This document shows, piece by piece, positions 6,455 through 15,248 of a stretch of DNA of 23,934 bases. The notes under the pieces were generated by a model. The model saw only the letters and a program-made list of their open reading frames with translations, was not told where the DNA came from and made no database searches. The first letter of the stretch is position 1; every line of letters starts with the position of its first letter. Both the position numbers and the translations under genes were made by a program. Source of the DNA: Eubacterium sp. (GTDB lineage: Bacteria; Bacillota; Clostridia; Oscillospirales; Acutalibacteraceae); assembly GCA_024696725.1 (NCBI GenBank), contig JAILGO010000088.1, positions 1 through 23,934 on the forward strand, in the 5' to 3' direction.

Positions 6455-7585
6455 CTATCCAAGCCTTGCAAGCATTCTGCAAAAATATTTATAGCATTTT
6501 AAAGGTATTAAGCGATAAAGCCGCGTTTTAAAAATTATGTCTGCAAGCTTAAAGTATATTCCCGAATACGGACGGCGACTCTTGTATTTAAGCGGCACGC
6601 CCTGCGTTTTAACCGCTTCGGCTTCGCTTATCGCTTTAACGGTTTCGATATAACCGTTTTTCTTCGCGTCGCTGAAAACTGCTTCGCCTCTTTCGCTTCT
6701 GATTATGCAGGCGGAGTTTCCGGCTTTTTCGTTTTTTATCTCCTCGCTGTTCCAGAAATCAAAGAATGAAAGGTCGCTCTCCTCCGCGAAATGACTCGGA
6801 CAGAAGCGGCAGGCATAGCGGTTAAATATCCTGCTTGTATACATTTTTTCAAAATAGCTTTTTCCGTGAGGAGTTTCTATAATATTGTTTCCGTCGGTCA
6901 GCGTGTTGTAGCCCGGCCAGCCGTTGCCTCTGTAATAAAGGCGGTATCCTTCGCCTGCGAGCTTCTTCTTTATTATCCTGCTCGCATTGTATGAAACGGC
7001 GGCGGAGCAGGCAATACCTATTTTAATTATTTCGTTATTCCTATCGAATTTTGAAAGCGCCTTAATCTGACACGGCGTGCCGATAACCGCGGTTTTTCCC
7101 GTGCTTTTAAACTCGCTTAAAACGGGTACGCCGACATACCTTGAAGCGAAGCTTCTCGGACTTTCCGAAAGAAGAGCGTAGTTATCATTTGTAATTGAAA
7201 TAATCTCAGTTTCAAAGGGCGCGTCGGGGTTTTCCCTTACGGTAAGCACGCTGTCAACCGTTTCGCTCTCGATAAGGTATCTTATTATTGAGTTGACCGC
7301 GCCGCCCGACGAGGCGTTATGCCTTACCTCGCTGTCGGTGCTGTGACAGAGAACGATATCTCTGTGTCCGCCTACCGTACTGTCGGATACTGCGGCGCCG
7401 TCGGCCGCGGGACACGAGGAGTAACAGAGTCCGCACGAAATACAGGCGTCGGCGTTGAGCCTGACCTTATAAAAACCGCTCTTGTCGTCGGGAATAACCG
7501 AGATTGCGTTTTTCGGGCAGACGCTGCCGCACAGTCCGCACGCATAGCAACGGTCGTTTTTAATTATCTCGTTTACCGTTTTCAT
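6455..7585 (-). CDS. FrhB-like iron-sulfur flavoprotein (coenzyme F420 hydrogenase/dehydrogenase beta family), copy 1
   Basis: The protein has an N-terminal two-cluster ferredoxin domain, with Cys13, 16, 19, 23 and Cys48, 51, 54, 58, followed by an FrhB-like flavin-binding domain carrying ASSGG (91-95) and GTPCQ (169-173). Such proteins are named for F420 hydrogenase, but in surface glycan loci they are thought to be flavin/ferredoxin redox enzymes of unknown substrate. This copy is the most divergent of three: the CHG motif after the flavin domain is IACSAAVS, and the usual GDxWG-like motif is FDFWN; Cys259 and Cys262 are retained. The ATG at 7585 is chosen; an in-frame TTG at 7597 is an alternative, and neither has a good Shine-Dalgarno. 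It overlaps the upstream pyruvyl transferase by 26 nt, implying coupled synthesis. Confidence 0.85.
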   Translation of the reverse strand: MKTVNEIIKNDRCYACGLCGSVCPKNAISVIPDDKSGFYKVRLNADACISCGLCYSSCPAADGAAVSDSTVGGHRDIVLCHSTDSEVRHNASSGGAVNSIIRYLIESETVDSVLTVRENPDAPFETEIISITNDNYALLSESPRSFASRYVGVPVLSEFKSTGKTAVIGTPCQIKALSKFDRNNEIIKIGIACSAAVSYNASRIIKKKLAGEGYRLYYRGNGWPGYNTLTDGNNIIETPHGKSYFEKMYTSRIFNRYACRFCPSHFAEESDLSFFDFWNSEEIKNEKAGNSACIIRSERGEAVFSDAKKNGYIETVKAISEAEAVKTQGVPLKYKSRRPYSGIYFKLADIIFKTRLYRLIPLKCYKYFCRMLARLG

Positions 7586-8795
7586 AGTATCTGTCAATCA
7601 CTTCTTTAGTAAGCTTTGTTGTTAGATATGCTTTTTCGTAAAGCATGGGACTGATTTCCTCTAAATGCTTTTTAACATCTTCGTGGTTTTCTTCAAGCAG
7701 CTCAAATTTTTCTCTCAGCTTTTCAAAGGTGAGCTCGGTAATATCTATTAAATAGTCCTCCATTCCCGCAAGCTTTGCAAAGCCGTTCATTTTCTGCTCA
7801 TAAGCTACGCTGAGAAACGGCGTGTTCATCTTAGCCGAGAATATATTTGAATGATATCTTAGTCCGACTACCGCGTGGAGCTTTGAAATCAGATGCTGCT
7901 GAAAGAAGCAGTCGTGCTCGTCGTCGCATACGAAGCAGTTTTCCTTAGCGAATTTCTGCATAAGCGGATAGTCGTTTCCCTCACCGTTTCCGAAAATCTG
8001 AGGTATAAATACAACGCCGATTCCCTTGTCCTTAAGGTAGTCTATAAAAGCGTTGAACGAATCGCTGATTCTGTTTTCAATCTCATCCGTTTTATGAATT
8101 CTGTGCCAGCGAAGCGTCGCGACGGTAATTCCGATTATCCTGTCGTATTTTTTTAAGAAGCTGTTAAGCTCTTTGTATTCGTTAAACTGCTTTTCGTAAG
8201 GCTCGGCATCGAAACGGTACTGAAGCGCGCTGTCCGCCGTTACGGTTATTTCCTTTTTTGCGCCGAGCTTTTTATAATACTGAGCCGATAATTCCTCTCT
8301 CGTCGTTACAAGCTCCGCTCCGTTAAAGATATAACGCCTTAATATGTTCTCCTTTTTGTTCTCAAAGGGTCCCATCGACGGAGCGTAAAAAAGATAAGGC
8401 TTCCTGAAAAGGCGGGTAATTATAAACTTATAGTACGACGGAAACTGCATCGACGGGTATAAATCTCCCATTGACGGTCCGCCGGGATTATGGAATACCA
8501 TATCCGAGTTCTTTATTATTTTTATCAGCTCGCGAATGTTTTTACTTACCGCGAGCCGTCCTCTGCTTAAAAACAGAAACGGTACGTCGATATGATTCCT
8601 TCGCGTAATCGAGCGGATATAGTAAATCTTAACCTTGTCGTCTGAGTAGGGGAACTGCTCAAGCTCCTTCGTTCCGTGAGTAAGAAGGTTAAAATGTATG
8701 TCGGGATAAAGCTCTCTGAGAGATTCAACCATCGAACGGAACGCGGCTTCGTCACCCCTGTTTGTCCAGGCGCAGTTGAATAGTGTGATTTGCAT
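7560..8795 (-). CDS. Polysaccharide pyruvyl transferase family protein, copy 1
   Basis: PPT-family enzymes (CsaB, WcaK) transfer pyruvate from phosphoenolpyruvate to sugars as a ketal, adding negative charge to surface glycans. The 411-aa product opens with NCAWTNRGDEA, and has HNPGGPSMGD (102-111), APSMGPF (138-144) and LRYHSN (312-317), typical of the WcaK-like branch with two Rossmann-like domains. It lacks the GSDQIWN motif of the other two copies, so it belongs to a different subfamily. A good AAGGAG lies about 6 nt before the ATG. The gene overlaps the polymerase gene upstream by 44 nt and the FrhB-like gene downstream by 26 nt. Whether it transfers pyruvate or another group is not certain. 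Confidence 0.85.
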   Translation of the reverse strand: MQITLFNCAWTNRGDEAAFRSMVESLRELYPDIHFNLLTHGTKELEQFPYSDDKVKIYYIRSITRRNHIDVPFLFLSRGRLAVSKNIRELIKIIKNSDMVFHNPGGPSMGDLYPSMQFPSYYKFIITRLFRKPYLFYAPSMGPFENKKENILRRYIFNGAELVTTREELSAQYYKKLGAKKEITVTADSALQYRFDAEPYEKQFNEYKELNSFLKKYDRIIGITVATLRWHRIHKTDEIENRISDSFNAFIDYLKDKGIGVVFIPQIFGNGEGNDYPLMQKFAKENCFVCDDEHDCFFQQHLISKLHAVVGLRYHSNIFSAKMNTPFLSVAYEQKMNGFAKLAGMEDYLIDITELTFEKLREKFELLEENHEDVKKHLEEISPMLYEKAYLTTKLTKEVIDRYYENGKRDN

Positions 8796-10080
8796 GGTTT
8801 CTCCTTATGCTGAGTTTTCTTCGTTCCTTCTTCGCCGTCGGCGAGGTGATATATGCCTCGTATTCAAATATCGCCCATAGCATAACGGCGCCCATTATTC
8901 GCTGACCGTCGAACATACAAAGCGAAACCTGTGATATGCCGACGAATATGATAATCCCGAGGAAGAGAGCCTTGTTCGGGCTTTTGTTAATGAAGTAAAT
9001 TTTAACGAGAAGGTATAGAATTCTGACTATAAAGATTACGAACGGGACTGAACCTACGATACCGTAGTGAAGATAAATGTTCATAATTCCTATATCGTCG
9101 AAGAAGAAACTGTTGCTCTTTCCGGAGAAAATCGCTCTGAAATGTTCATTTGTCGGCGAGACGTAGCCCATCGAGAAGAACGGATTTTTTACAGCATAGC
9201 TTTTAAAGTAGTTAATTGAGCTGATTCGCGCTTCCGCCGAGTCGCCTAAATTCTGGTCACGCGACTGAATATAATTAATAACGAAATATATTCTCCCCGT
9301 TGCAATAAGAACGAAAAGCGTAATGCCGTATATTATAAGCACGGTTTTTCTGAGATTCGGGTTTCTGGGAAGTATAACGAATGAAAGTAAAAGGAAGACG
9401 TAAAGCGCCGAGTTGAGCATTCGCGTCATCGCGATGTAGTTGATAAACGTTAAGAAGAATACGAAAAGCACGCCCCATTTAAGCTTGTCCTTAATGAGCT
9501 CGACCTGAAAGATTTTATAGAAAACGTAAGGAAAAAGAATATAAAACGGGTACGGTATCTGACATCTTAAACGGTCATTTCTGATACCGAACTGAAGCGT
9601 TTTCCATATAAGCTCGCCTCTTAACGAGTAGCTGAAGGAATTTATATAACAAAGTACAATATAAATAACCGTAAATACAATCAGGACCTTAAGAAAATAC
9701 TCGTATCCGCCCTGCTTTGTAAATGTAAAAATAATAGACGAAGCTAACATAAAGTACAGAAATATTCTGAAGCACGAGAAATAGTTAAGAAGCGTCTGTC
9801 CGTACCTGTTATACGAATAAATCGTGACTAATACTATACTCAGCCCTAAAACGACAATAAACAGATTGGTAAAGCTTCGGTACGGCTTGAGCGTATTGTA
9901 TATGTAATTGTTAACTATCGAATTAAAAAACAGTAACATCGAAATAATCGTTGCGATAAGCGTCATGTTCGCGTATACCTTCAGAAACGGAATTTCGAAG
10001 ATGCTTGCAAAACGCATTTCGAGCGCCATTACGAACATTATTATTGTAAATATCGGACCGGTTTGAATTTTAATCTTCAT
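8752..10080 (-). CDS. wzy: Wzy-like polysaccharide polymerase (O-antigen ligase/polymerase family)
   Basis: The 442-aa integral membrane protein has roughly ten to twelve hydrophobic spans and a large extracytoplasmic stretch (about residues 275-330, beginning near IQSRDQNLGDSAEAR). That stretch carries the SAEAR...Y and NPFFSMGYVS pattern common in Wzy and ligase proteins (S-x-R...G-x-G-like). Wzy joins lipid-linked repeat units on the outer face after Wzx flips them. Sequence identity within this family is always poor, so the call rests on topology plus its place in a locus with wzx and glycosyltransferases. AAGGAAG precedes the ATG by about 5 nt; the start overlaps the preceding stop as ATGA. 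The basic tail is cytoplasmic. Confidence 0.8.
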   Translation of the reverse strand: MKIKIQTGPIFTIIMFVMALEMRFASIFEIPFLKVYANMTLIATIISMLLFFNSIVNNYIYNTLKPYRSFTNLFIVVLGLSIVLVTIYSYNRYGQTLLNYFSCFRIFLYFMLASSIIFTFTKQGGYEYFLKVLIVFTVIYIVLCYINSFSYSLRGELIWKTLQFGIRNDRLRCQIPYPFYILFPYVFYKIFQVELIKDKLKWGVLFVFFLTFINYIAMTRMLNSALYVFLLLSFVILPRNPNLRKTVLIIYGITLFVLIATGRIYFVINYIQSRDQNLGDSAEARISSINYFKSYAVKNPFFSMGYVSPTNEHFRAIFSGKSNSFFFDDIGIMNIYLHYGIVGSVPFVIFIVRILYLLVKIYFINKSPNKALFLGIIIFVGISQVSLCMFDGQRIMGAVMLWAIFEYEAYITSPTAKKERRKLSIRRNHANHTIQLRLDKQG

Positions 10081-11003
10081 ACTTCTTCCTTAGGTGTTGT
10101 ATTTAATATTCTTTTGCTCTCTTTTACGAATTTAAGAGCGTCTTTTATCTTTTTCTGTTTTGTGAAGGTGAAAAGAACCTCGAGGCATCTGATGCGTCTT
10201 ATTCTTCTCAGCCTGCTATTTGAAATTATATAGTAGTTTGAAAACATATAGCTTTCGCTTCTGAAATTCTCAAGCCTTGTAAAAAGATTTGCGCTGCCGC
10301 CGGTTGAGGCGCCGTGGAAGTGAATTACGCTCGCCCCGGGACAGTAGAGAAGCTTAAGACCTTTTTTCAACGCCTTTTCGCTTATTATGTATTCCTCGAA
10401 ATAAAGAAAGGTGTACGGGTCAAAATAGCCGATTTCCTTAAACTGCTTCATATCAGCCATAAAGCACGCGCCTGACGCCCAGTAAACCCCGCTCTCGCTT
10501 TTCGGCGTCATTTTTTTCATATACTCTCTCATTTTCTTTTTTGAAACGAGGTTACCTAAAACGTAGTTTGAAAAGAGAATATACTCCCTGTAGCTCGGTC
10601 TTACCGCTTTTACCGAAGCCTGCTGACGTCCGTCGGTACCCATAATCTTAGGCGAGGTAATAAAGCATCCGCTTTTTTTCAGTTTTTCAAGAAGAAGGTC
10701 CACGGCGTTTTCGTTAAATATTATGTCGTTATTTGAAATAAGAACATAATCGCAGCCGTCAGCCTCCGCCCTTTCGAGCAAAAGATTATTACCTCTTGCG
10801 TAGCCGAGGTTTTCCTCCGACTTTATAAGCTCGATTTTTCCGTTTTCGGAATAAAGCTTAGCCAGCTCGTCAAAGGACTCGTTTTGCGAAGCGTTATCGA
10901 GAAGATATATTCTGTATTCACTTTTAACGGTTTTAAGCACGGACTCAACGCACTCAACGGTCTTGTCGTACTTGTTGTAGTTAATTATTGCTATTGCCAG
11001 CAT
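10077..11003 (-). CDS. Family 2 glycosyltransferase
   Basis: The 308-aa product is a GT-A fold, inverting glycosyltransferase of the rhamnosyltransferase-like GT2 group. Visible motifs are the N-terminal IAIINYN strand, LLDNAS (34-39), ENLGYARGNN (64-73), the metal/nucleotide site NND (91-93), SGACFMA and a C-terminal EEYIISEKALKKG segment. In relatives this last region often reads DEDLxxR and supplies the catalytic base; here it is EEY. No membrane span is evident, so it should act on the lipid-linked glycan at the inner face. AAGGAAG precedes the ATG. It overlaps the upstream FrhB-like gene by 23 nt and the polymerase gene by 4 nt. The sugar transferred cannot be assigned. Confidence 0.9.
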   Translation of the reverse strand: MLAIAIINYNKYDKTVECVESVLKTVKSEYRIYLLDNASQNESFDELAKLYSENGKIELIKSEENLGYARGNNLLLERAEADGCDYVLISNNDIIFNENAVDLLLEKLKKSGCFITSPKIMGTDGRQQASVKAVRPSYREYILFSNYVLGNLVSKKKMREYMKKMTPKSESGVYWASGACFMADMKQFKEIGYFDPYTFLYFEEYIISEKALKKGLKLLYCPGASVIHFHGASTGGSANLFTRLENFRSESYMFSNYYIISNSRLRRIRRIRCLEVLFTFTKQKKIKDALKFVKESKRILNTTPKEEV

Positions 11004-12099
11004 TTTTTATCTTCCTTACCATAAACGCAAGCTTCTTTTTAAGCACGGTGTTTTTTAGCGCATAGTATCCGCCGTGTTTTTCGCTGAGCATTCTGAAGCG
11101 CATTGAAAGCCCGGTTTCCGCCATCGGATGCCTGAGGTGAACTACGCCGCTTCGCGCTTCGTTTACGCTGCTTTCAATAATGACCGCATTGTTTTTAACG
11201 GAGTCTAAAAGCTCTCTGCCCTTATCCGTGTTTACGAGAACTCCGTTCAGACCGTTTTTCATTTCGGCTTTTATTTCTTCATTGCCGCCCCAACAGTCGC
11301 ACGCCGTGAGGTCGCCTGCGCGCTCAATTCGCGAATAAAGACAGCCGTGACAGTTTTCTCTTAAGCTCCAGCCCTCAAGAAAGCCGTGATAATAAAAGTT
11401 AGTCGAAAACGGAAGCACGGTTTTATTTCCGTTTTCCGAAACCGTCATATTATAACCCTTGCTGTCGCGGAAGCGTACAGTAGCTTTATTTAAATCGGCG
11501 TTCGTAAGCTCGCCGCTGATATAGTCCTTAAGAAGCTGTCTTTCGCAGACTCCGTGACAAACGAAGTCGATTATATAAAGTCCTTCGTAATCCTTTTTTA
11601 AATATGACCTGAGTCCTGCCGCCTGACACGGCGTTCCGATAAAGAGAACTCTTTTTCCGCTTTCCAAATCGCCTTTTACCGAGGCGTACTGAGCGTTGAC
11701 GTGAGAGTGAACGTATTTAGAGCCCTGAATTCTGTAAAGCTCGCTTTTATCCTCAATTCTTATACAGTCGACGTTAAGCCCGTCGGTGTATGCGGCTCCG
11801 TAAACAATGCCGTCAAATACCGACGCCGCCGAATGAATCAGTCCGCCGCTCGTCGACGAGCTCCGTATTTCGCCGTCCTTTGAATAAAACGCGAAGGCTT
11901 CAAGCGGAGCGTTGAGCACGACGGGGGAGTTAACGGGACAGACCTTAAGGCACAGTCCGCACTCTGTACAGCTCTCGCTTATTACGGGATATACTCTGCC
12001 GTTTTTGTCCGCCTTAAGCGTTACCGCGCCAACGGGACAGCTGTTACTGCAAGCGAAGCAGGCGGTGCATTTTGATTTATCGCATATACTGTCAATCAT
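10981..12099 (-). CDS. FrhB-like iron-sulfur flavoprotein, copy 2
   Basis: The 372-aa product has two [4Fe-4S] ferredoxin motifs (Cys11, 14, 17, 21 and Cys44, 47, 50, 54), then the FrhB-type domain: STSGG (82-86), GSKYV (126-130), GTPCQ (155-159) and CHG (181-183). A later CHGC motif precedes ERAGDLTACDCWGG. This is the standard layout of the coenzyme F420 hydrogenase/dehydrogenase beta family in Clostridia and Bacteroides glycan loci, where F420 is generally absent and a flavin plus ferredoxin is more likely. A GAGGTG Shine-Dalgarno precedes the ATG. The gene overlaps the preceding pyruvyl transferase by 8 nt, forming the second pair in the operon. Its reaction is unknown. Confidence 0.88.
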   Translation of the reverse strand: MIDSICDKSKCTACFACSNSCPVGAVTLKADKNGRVYPVISESCTECGLCLKVCPVNSPVVLNAPLEAFAFYSKDGEIRSSSTSGGLIHSAASVFDGIVYGAAYTDGLNVDCIRIEDKSELYRIQGSKYVHSHVNAQYASVKGDLESGKRVLFIGTPCQAAGLRSYLKKDYEGLYIIDFVCHGVCERQLLKDYISGELTNADLNKATVRFRDSKGYNMTVSENGNKTVLPFSTNFYYHGFLEGWSLRENCHGCLYSRIERAGDLTACDCWGGNEEIKAEMKNGLNGVLVNTDKGRELLDSVKNNAVIIESSVNEARSGVVHLRHPMAETGLSMRFRMLSEKHGGYYALKNTVLKKKLAFMVRKIKNAGNSNN

Positions 12100-13192
12100 A
12101 AAGGCACCTCTTTAAATAGCCGAGAGAGTTTTCTCTCAGCTCTCTTATTTTATCCCCGTCGTAATTAACGGGAGCGCTGAAATCAAGCTCCTTATAGCCG
12201 TTAAAATCTATATATCTGTCGTCTAATCCGATTTCGTTTAATAAATCGTTGATTCTCGCGTCGGTATAATCCCTCGTTTTCAGAGCGAAAAACGGCTTTC
12301 TGTAAATAACCGAAAGCGCAACCCCGTGAAACGAGGTCGAAAGCACGAGCGACGCGTTTTTGATAAGATTAATGAAATCACCGGGCGCGTTATTCTCAGC
12401 AAGCTTAAAGCCCTTAAAGAAAACGTTATAGGTCTTATTACCCGAAAAGATAACGCATACGGGCTTGCCGAGCGCCTTTGATATGTGCCTGACCATTTCA
12501 ACCGACCGGGCGTTGTAGTCTATTGAATAGTAGAATATGTAATCGTCGGGAAGACTGTTGTCCGTACGGATTTCGTCGAAATCTCCGGCGTCAAGAAGCA
12601 GCGTCGGGTCGCATACGCACTCAATCTCCGCGTCGCAGTAAGGCTGAAAAACGGGTATGCTGTTTTTCTCTCTCAGCGAAACCCTTTTAAAGTCCTTGAT
12701 GGCTTTTTTTATTTCCTCTGCGTAAGGCGAAAAATCCTCGGTGCGCGCGTTTCTTATGCTCGGCGCGTAAGCGGCCTTTTTGCAGTTGAAATCAACGCCG
12801 AAAAACGAGAGCGAAAAGTCAACCGACTGCGGGTTCCAAATCTGGTCGCTGCCGCAGATTATTAAATCGTATTCGCTTTTGTGCGACCTGAGCTCAGCGT
12901 CGTTATTGAAGCGCTCACTGCTGAGGGGAAGGGAGTTGATAAACTCGCCGAAAGCGGCTTTTCTTCTTCTGAGCTGTGAAATGTTAAGAAGCGAACGCGC
13001 GTTTTTAACTGCGTTCTTAACTGAATTATTCTTTACGAAAACGGAATAAAGCTCTCTCTGATGCTCGTTAGAATAGTCGATTATTTCGATTTCGTTTTTA
13101 CCGAGCGTCTCTAAAGCCCTGCAGAGCGAATAAGCCTGCAGAACCGAGCCGTAGTTTTCACTTCTGTGAAAGGTAAGAATTCCGATTTTCAT
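12092..13192 (-). CDS. Polysaccharide pyruvyl transferase family protein, copy 2
   Basis: The 366-aa product belongs to the PPT family. It opens with ILTFHRSENYGSVLQAYSL, the common N-terminus of this subfamily, and shows GSDQIWN (114-120), AYAPS (141-145), VCDPTLLL (193-200) and STSFHG (285-290), the last two near the putative donor site. The predicted role is to place a pyruvyl ketal on a repeat-unit sugar, using phosphoenolpyruvate. It shares its motif set with copy 3 and not with copy 1. It starts 2 nt after the preceding GT4 gene, with a weak ribosome site, and overlaps the FrhB-like gene by 8 nt. A different acceptor or a non-pyruvyl transfer is possible. Confidence 0.86.
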   Translation of the reverse strand: MKIGILTFHRSENYGSVLQAYSLCRALETLGKNEIEIIDYSNEHQRELYSVFVKNNSVKNAVKNARSLLNISQLRRRKAAFGEFINSLPLSSERFNNDAELRSHKSEYDLIICGSDQIWNPQSVDFSLSFFGVDFNCKKAAYAPSIRNARTEDFSPYAEEIKKAIKDFKRVSLREKNSIPVFQPYCDAEIECVCDPTLLLDAGDFDEIRTDNSLPDDYIFYYSIDYNARSVEMVRHISKALGKPVCVIFSGNKTYNVFFKGFKLAENNAPGDFINLIKNASLVLSTSFHGVALSVIYRKPFFALKTRDYTDARINDLLNEIGLDDRYIDFNGYKELDFSAPVNYDGDKIRELRENSLGYLKRCLYD

Positions 13193-13194
13193 AG

Positions 13195-14295
13195 TTAATT
13201 ACCGTAAAGCTCCTCGAGTGTTTTAAGAGTGTTTTCTATGCTGAAGGTCTGAGCCTTAGCCCTTGCATTTTTTCGGAGAAGAGCGTATTTTTCAGGCTCG
13301 TCTTTAAACGTTTTATAGGTGCTTTCTATCGCCTTAGCGAGCGACTCAGAGCTTACCTTGCTGACTATAAAGCCGTTTTTTGCGTCGTCTATAACCTCCG
13401 GTATCGCGCCTCTTCTGAACGCGATACACGGAAGATATGACGCCATAGCCTCAGCGAGAGTTATTCCGAAGCCCTCCTCGCAGATTGCGGGATGTATAAA
13501 TAAATCCGCCTGTGACAGAAGCTCGGGAACGTCAAGCCTCGCACCCGTAAATTCTATTATTCCGCCGAGACCGAGCTTTTCGCTCTTTTCTATCATTTCC
13601 TCGGTGTAGGTGCCTCTGTCCTGACCGACGATTTTTATTCTTATATTGCTCTTGATTTCGTCGTCAAGAAGGTTAACGGCGTTAATGAGAACGTGAATAC
13701 CCTTAGGTCTGAAAACCCTTCCGACGTAAATGATATTAAACGGAAGCGCGCCCTCTTTGCCGAGCCTTTCGGAAAAGAATTTATCGCAGTTAATGCCGTT
13801 ATAAACGACGGCGACCTTGTCCTCTTTATATCCGTAGGCTTTAAGATACGAGTCCTTAACGCATTTTGAAATAGCCGCCGCGTGAGAACACCTTTTGTAC
13901 GCGCGCCTTTTAAGCATAACCTCAATGCGCTTTTTAAAGCTGTCCGTTTTTATTTCTCCCGCAACCGCGTGCCAGTAGATTATCAGACCGGCGCCGAGCT
14001 TTTTCTGCGCGTAAAGAGCGCAGGTAAGACCGATAGCGGTCCCCGTGTGCTCAACTATTACGTCTATATTGTTTTCTTTACAATAGGCGTAAAAATGCTT
14101 TGCAGCGCCCGTAAGCTTTTTACGGCTTTCTTCGGCAACGTAAACCGGCGCGTATTCTTTTATCTGCTCGGCAATATCTCCGCCCTCATAGACAAAATAG
14201 AAAAAATTGTTTTCCTTAGAGAATTTTGCTATGTCGCGGGTGAGTACGGCTATACCGCCTATACCGCCGAGATTCTGAAGATGTACAATATTCAT
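13195..14295 (-). CDS. Family 4 glycosyltransferase
   Basis: This 366-aa GT-B, retaining glycosyltransferase has the N-terminal LGGIGGIAVLTRDIA loop, the mid-protein VVYNGI linker, IIYVGRVFRPKGIHVLI opening the donor domain, and the C-terminal E-x7-E region in PAICEEGFGITLAEAMA. It should use a nucleotide-activated sugar to extend the lipid-linked oligosaccharide at the cytoplasmic face. Donor and linkage cannot be read from sequence. It begins with an ATGA overlap with the upstream DUF6625-type gene and ends 2 nt before the pyruvyl transferase gene, so it is certainly part of the operon. Confidence 0.92.
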   Translation of the reverse strand: MNIVHLQNLGGIGGIAVLTRDIAKFSKENNFFYFVYEGGDIAEQIKEYAPVYVAEESRKKLTGAAKHFYAYCKENNIDVIVEHTGTAIGLTCALYAQKKLGAGLIIYWHAVAGEIKTDSFKKRIEVMLKRRAYKRCSHAAAISKCVKDSYLKAYGYKEDKVAVVYNGINCDKFFSERLGKEGALPFNIIYVGRVFRPKGIHVLINAVNLLDDEIKSNIRIKIVGQDRGTYTEEMIEKSEKLGLGGIIEFTGARLDVPELLSQADLFIHPAICEEGFGITLAEAMASYLPCIAFRRGAIPEVIDDAKNGFIVSKVSSESLAKAIESTYKTFKDEPEKYALLRKNARAKAQTFSIENTLKTLEELYGN

Positions 14296-15248
14296 AGCTT
14301 GCTTTTTATCCTTGTAAGCGCGTTTTTAATACGCTTTCTTTTATCGTCTCTCGCCCAGCGCTTTGCGACCTGTCTGTCGAGCTCGGGACGAAGGGGATTG
14401 TACCTGTCAATTATTTCCTTAGTCGTTTCTCCGTCCTTTTTATAGAAGCCGCAGTCGGTAATATAAAAGCTTTCGGCGCCGTCGGTGTAATCCTCCGGCT
14501 TGCGCGAGGAAAAATGAATGTAGTTAAATTCGTCCGTGTAAAGCTTATCGCCGATAAAATAATCGCGCTTAACCTTACCGTTATCGTAATAAAAAATCTG
14601 ATATGGGTAATTCTTTACCGCCTTGTTCGACGTCTCAAGAAATACCGTCGAAAGCGTAAGTCTTGCCGCTCTTTTCGTAATATCCGCATAGTCGCGCGAA
14701 ATATAGGTCGGTATGCCGAGAAGCTCAAACTTTTCCTGCATTCCGCCCGCCTCGTCGAAAACGCAGATACGCGGCGTCGTGAAAACGTCCTTATACTTCA
14801 GAGCGCCGTCGAGCATAAAGCGGCGGTTGTTTTCTTCGGTGTTCTTATAGATTGTAAGATGTCCCGTCTGATAAAGCTTTTCATATTCCCGTTCGGGTAT
14901 GAAGGAGCGGATATCTCCGAGCACCGCGTCTATATCAATATGTCCCCAGTAGTCATATCCGCCGATATCGTCAGCGAATACGTATCCGTAAACGGGCTTG
15001 TAATCACAGAGCTTGTACGGATTGTCGAGTACAATATTAAAATCGAATTTAGACTGTATACGCTCTTTTATATCCTCAAAAGATGCTTTTATAAGCTTAA
15101 CGTTTTCGGGAAAAGCGTATTCTCCCGTATCGCAGTCGCTGTAAAGAAGAAAGTCAATGCTCTCGTTTTTTCCGGCGCTTTTCAGCCAGATTCCGAAGTT
15201 GCTCGGAAACTTGCCGAAATATATTGAAATCAATACAATTCTTTTCAT
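14292..15248 (-). CDS. DUF6625-type putative GT-A glycosyltransferase
   Basis: The 318-aa product matches the pattern of the DUF6625 family found in capsular loci. The diagnostic stretch is YDYWGHIDIDAVLGDIRSFI (98-117), with a DxD at 105-107 that would hold the metal and nucleotide sugar, followed by GHLTIYKNTEENN. The N-terminal IVLISIYFGKFP and FLLYSD strands fit a GT-A fold. No enzyme activity is recalled for the family, so transfer of a hexose-type sugar is inference from the DxD and the operon. The start overlaps the preceding gene by one base (TAATG), and the stop overlaps the next start (ATGA), giving tight coupling on both sides. Confidence 0.75.
   Translation of the reverse strand: MKRIVLISIYFGKFPSNFGIWLKSAGKNESIDFLLYSDCDTGEYAFPENVKLIKASFEDIKERIQSKFDFNIVLDNPYKLCDYKPVYGYVFADDIGGYDYWGHIDIDAVLGDIRSFIPEREYEKLYQTGHLTIYKNTEENNRRFMLDGALKYKDVFTTPRICVFDEAGGMQEKFELLGIPTYISRDYADITKRAARLTLSTVFLETSNKAVKNYPYQIFYYDNGKVKRDYFIGDKLYTDEFNYIHFSSRKPEDYTDGAESFYITDCGFYKKDGETTKEIIDRYNPLRPELDRQVAKRWARDDKRKRIKNALTRIKSKL

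Noticed and set aside
14514..15227. 237-aa plus-strand frame opposite the DUF6625-type gene
   Set aside because: It is a shadow frame of a conserved, translationally coupled gene with no ribosome site of its own and a composition unlike real proteins.
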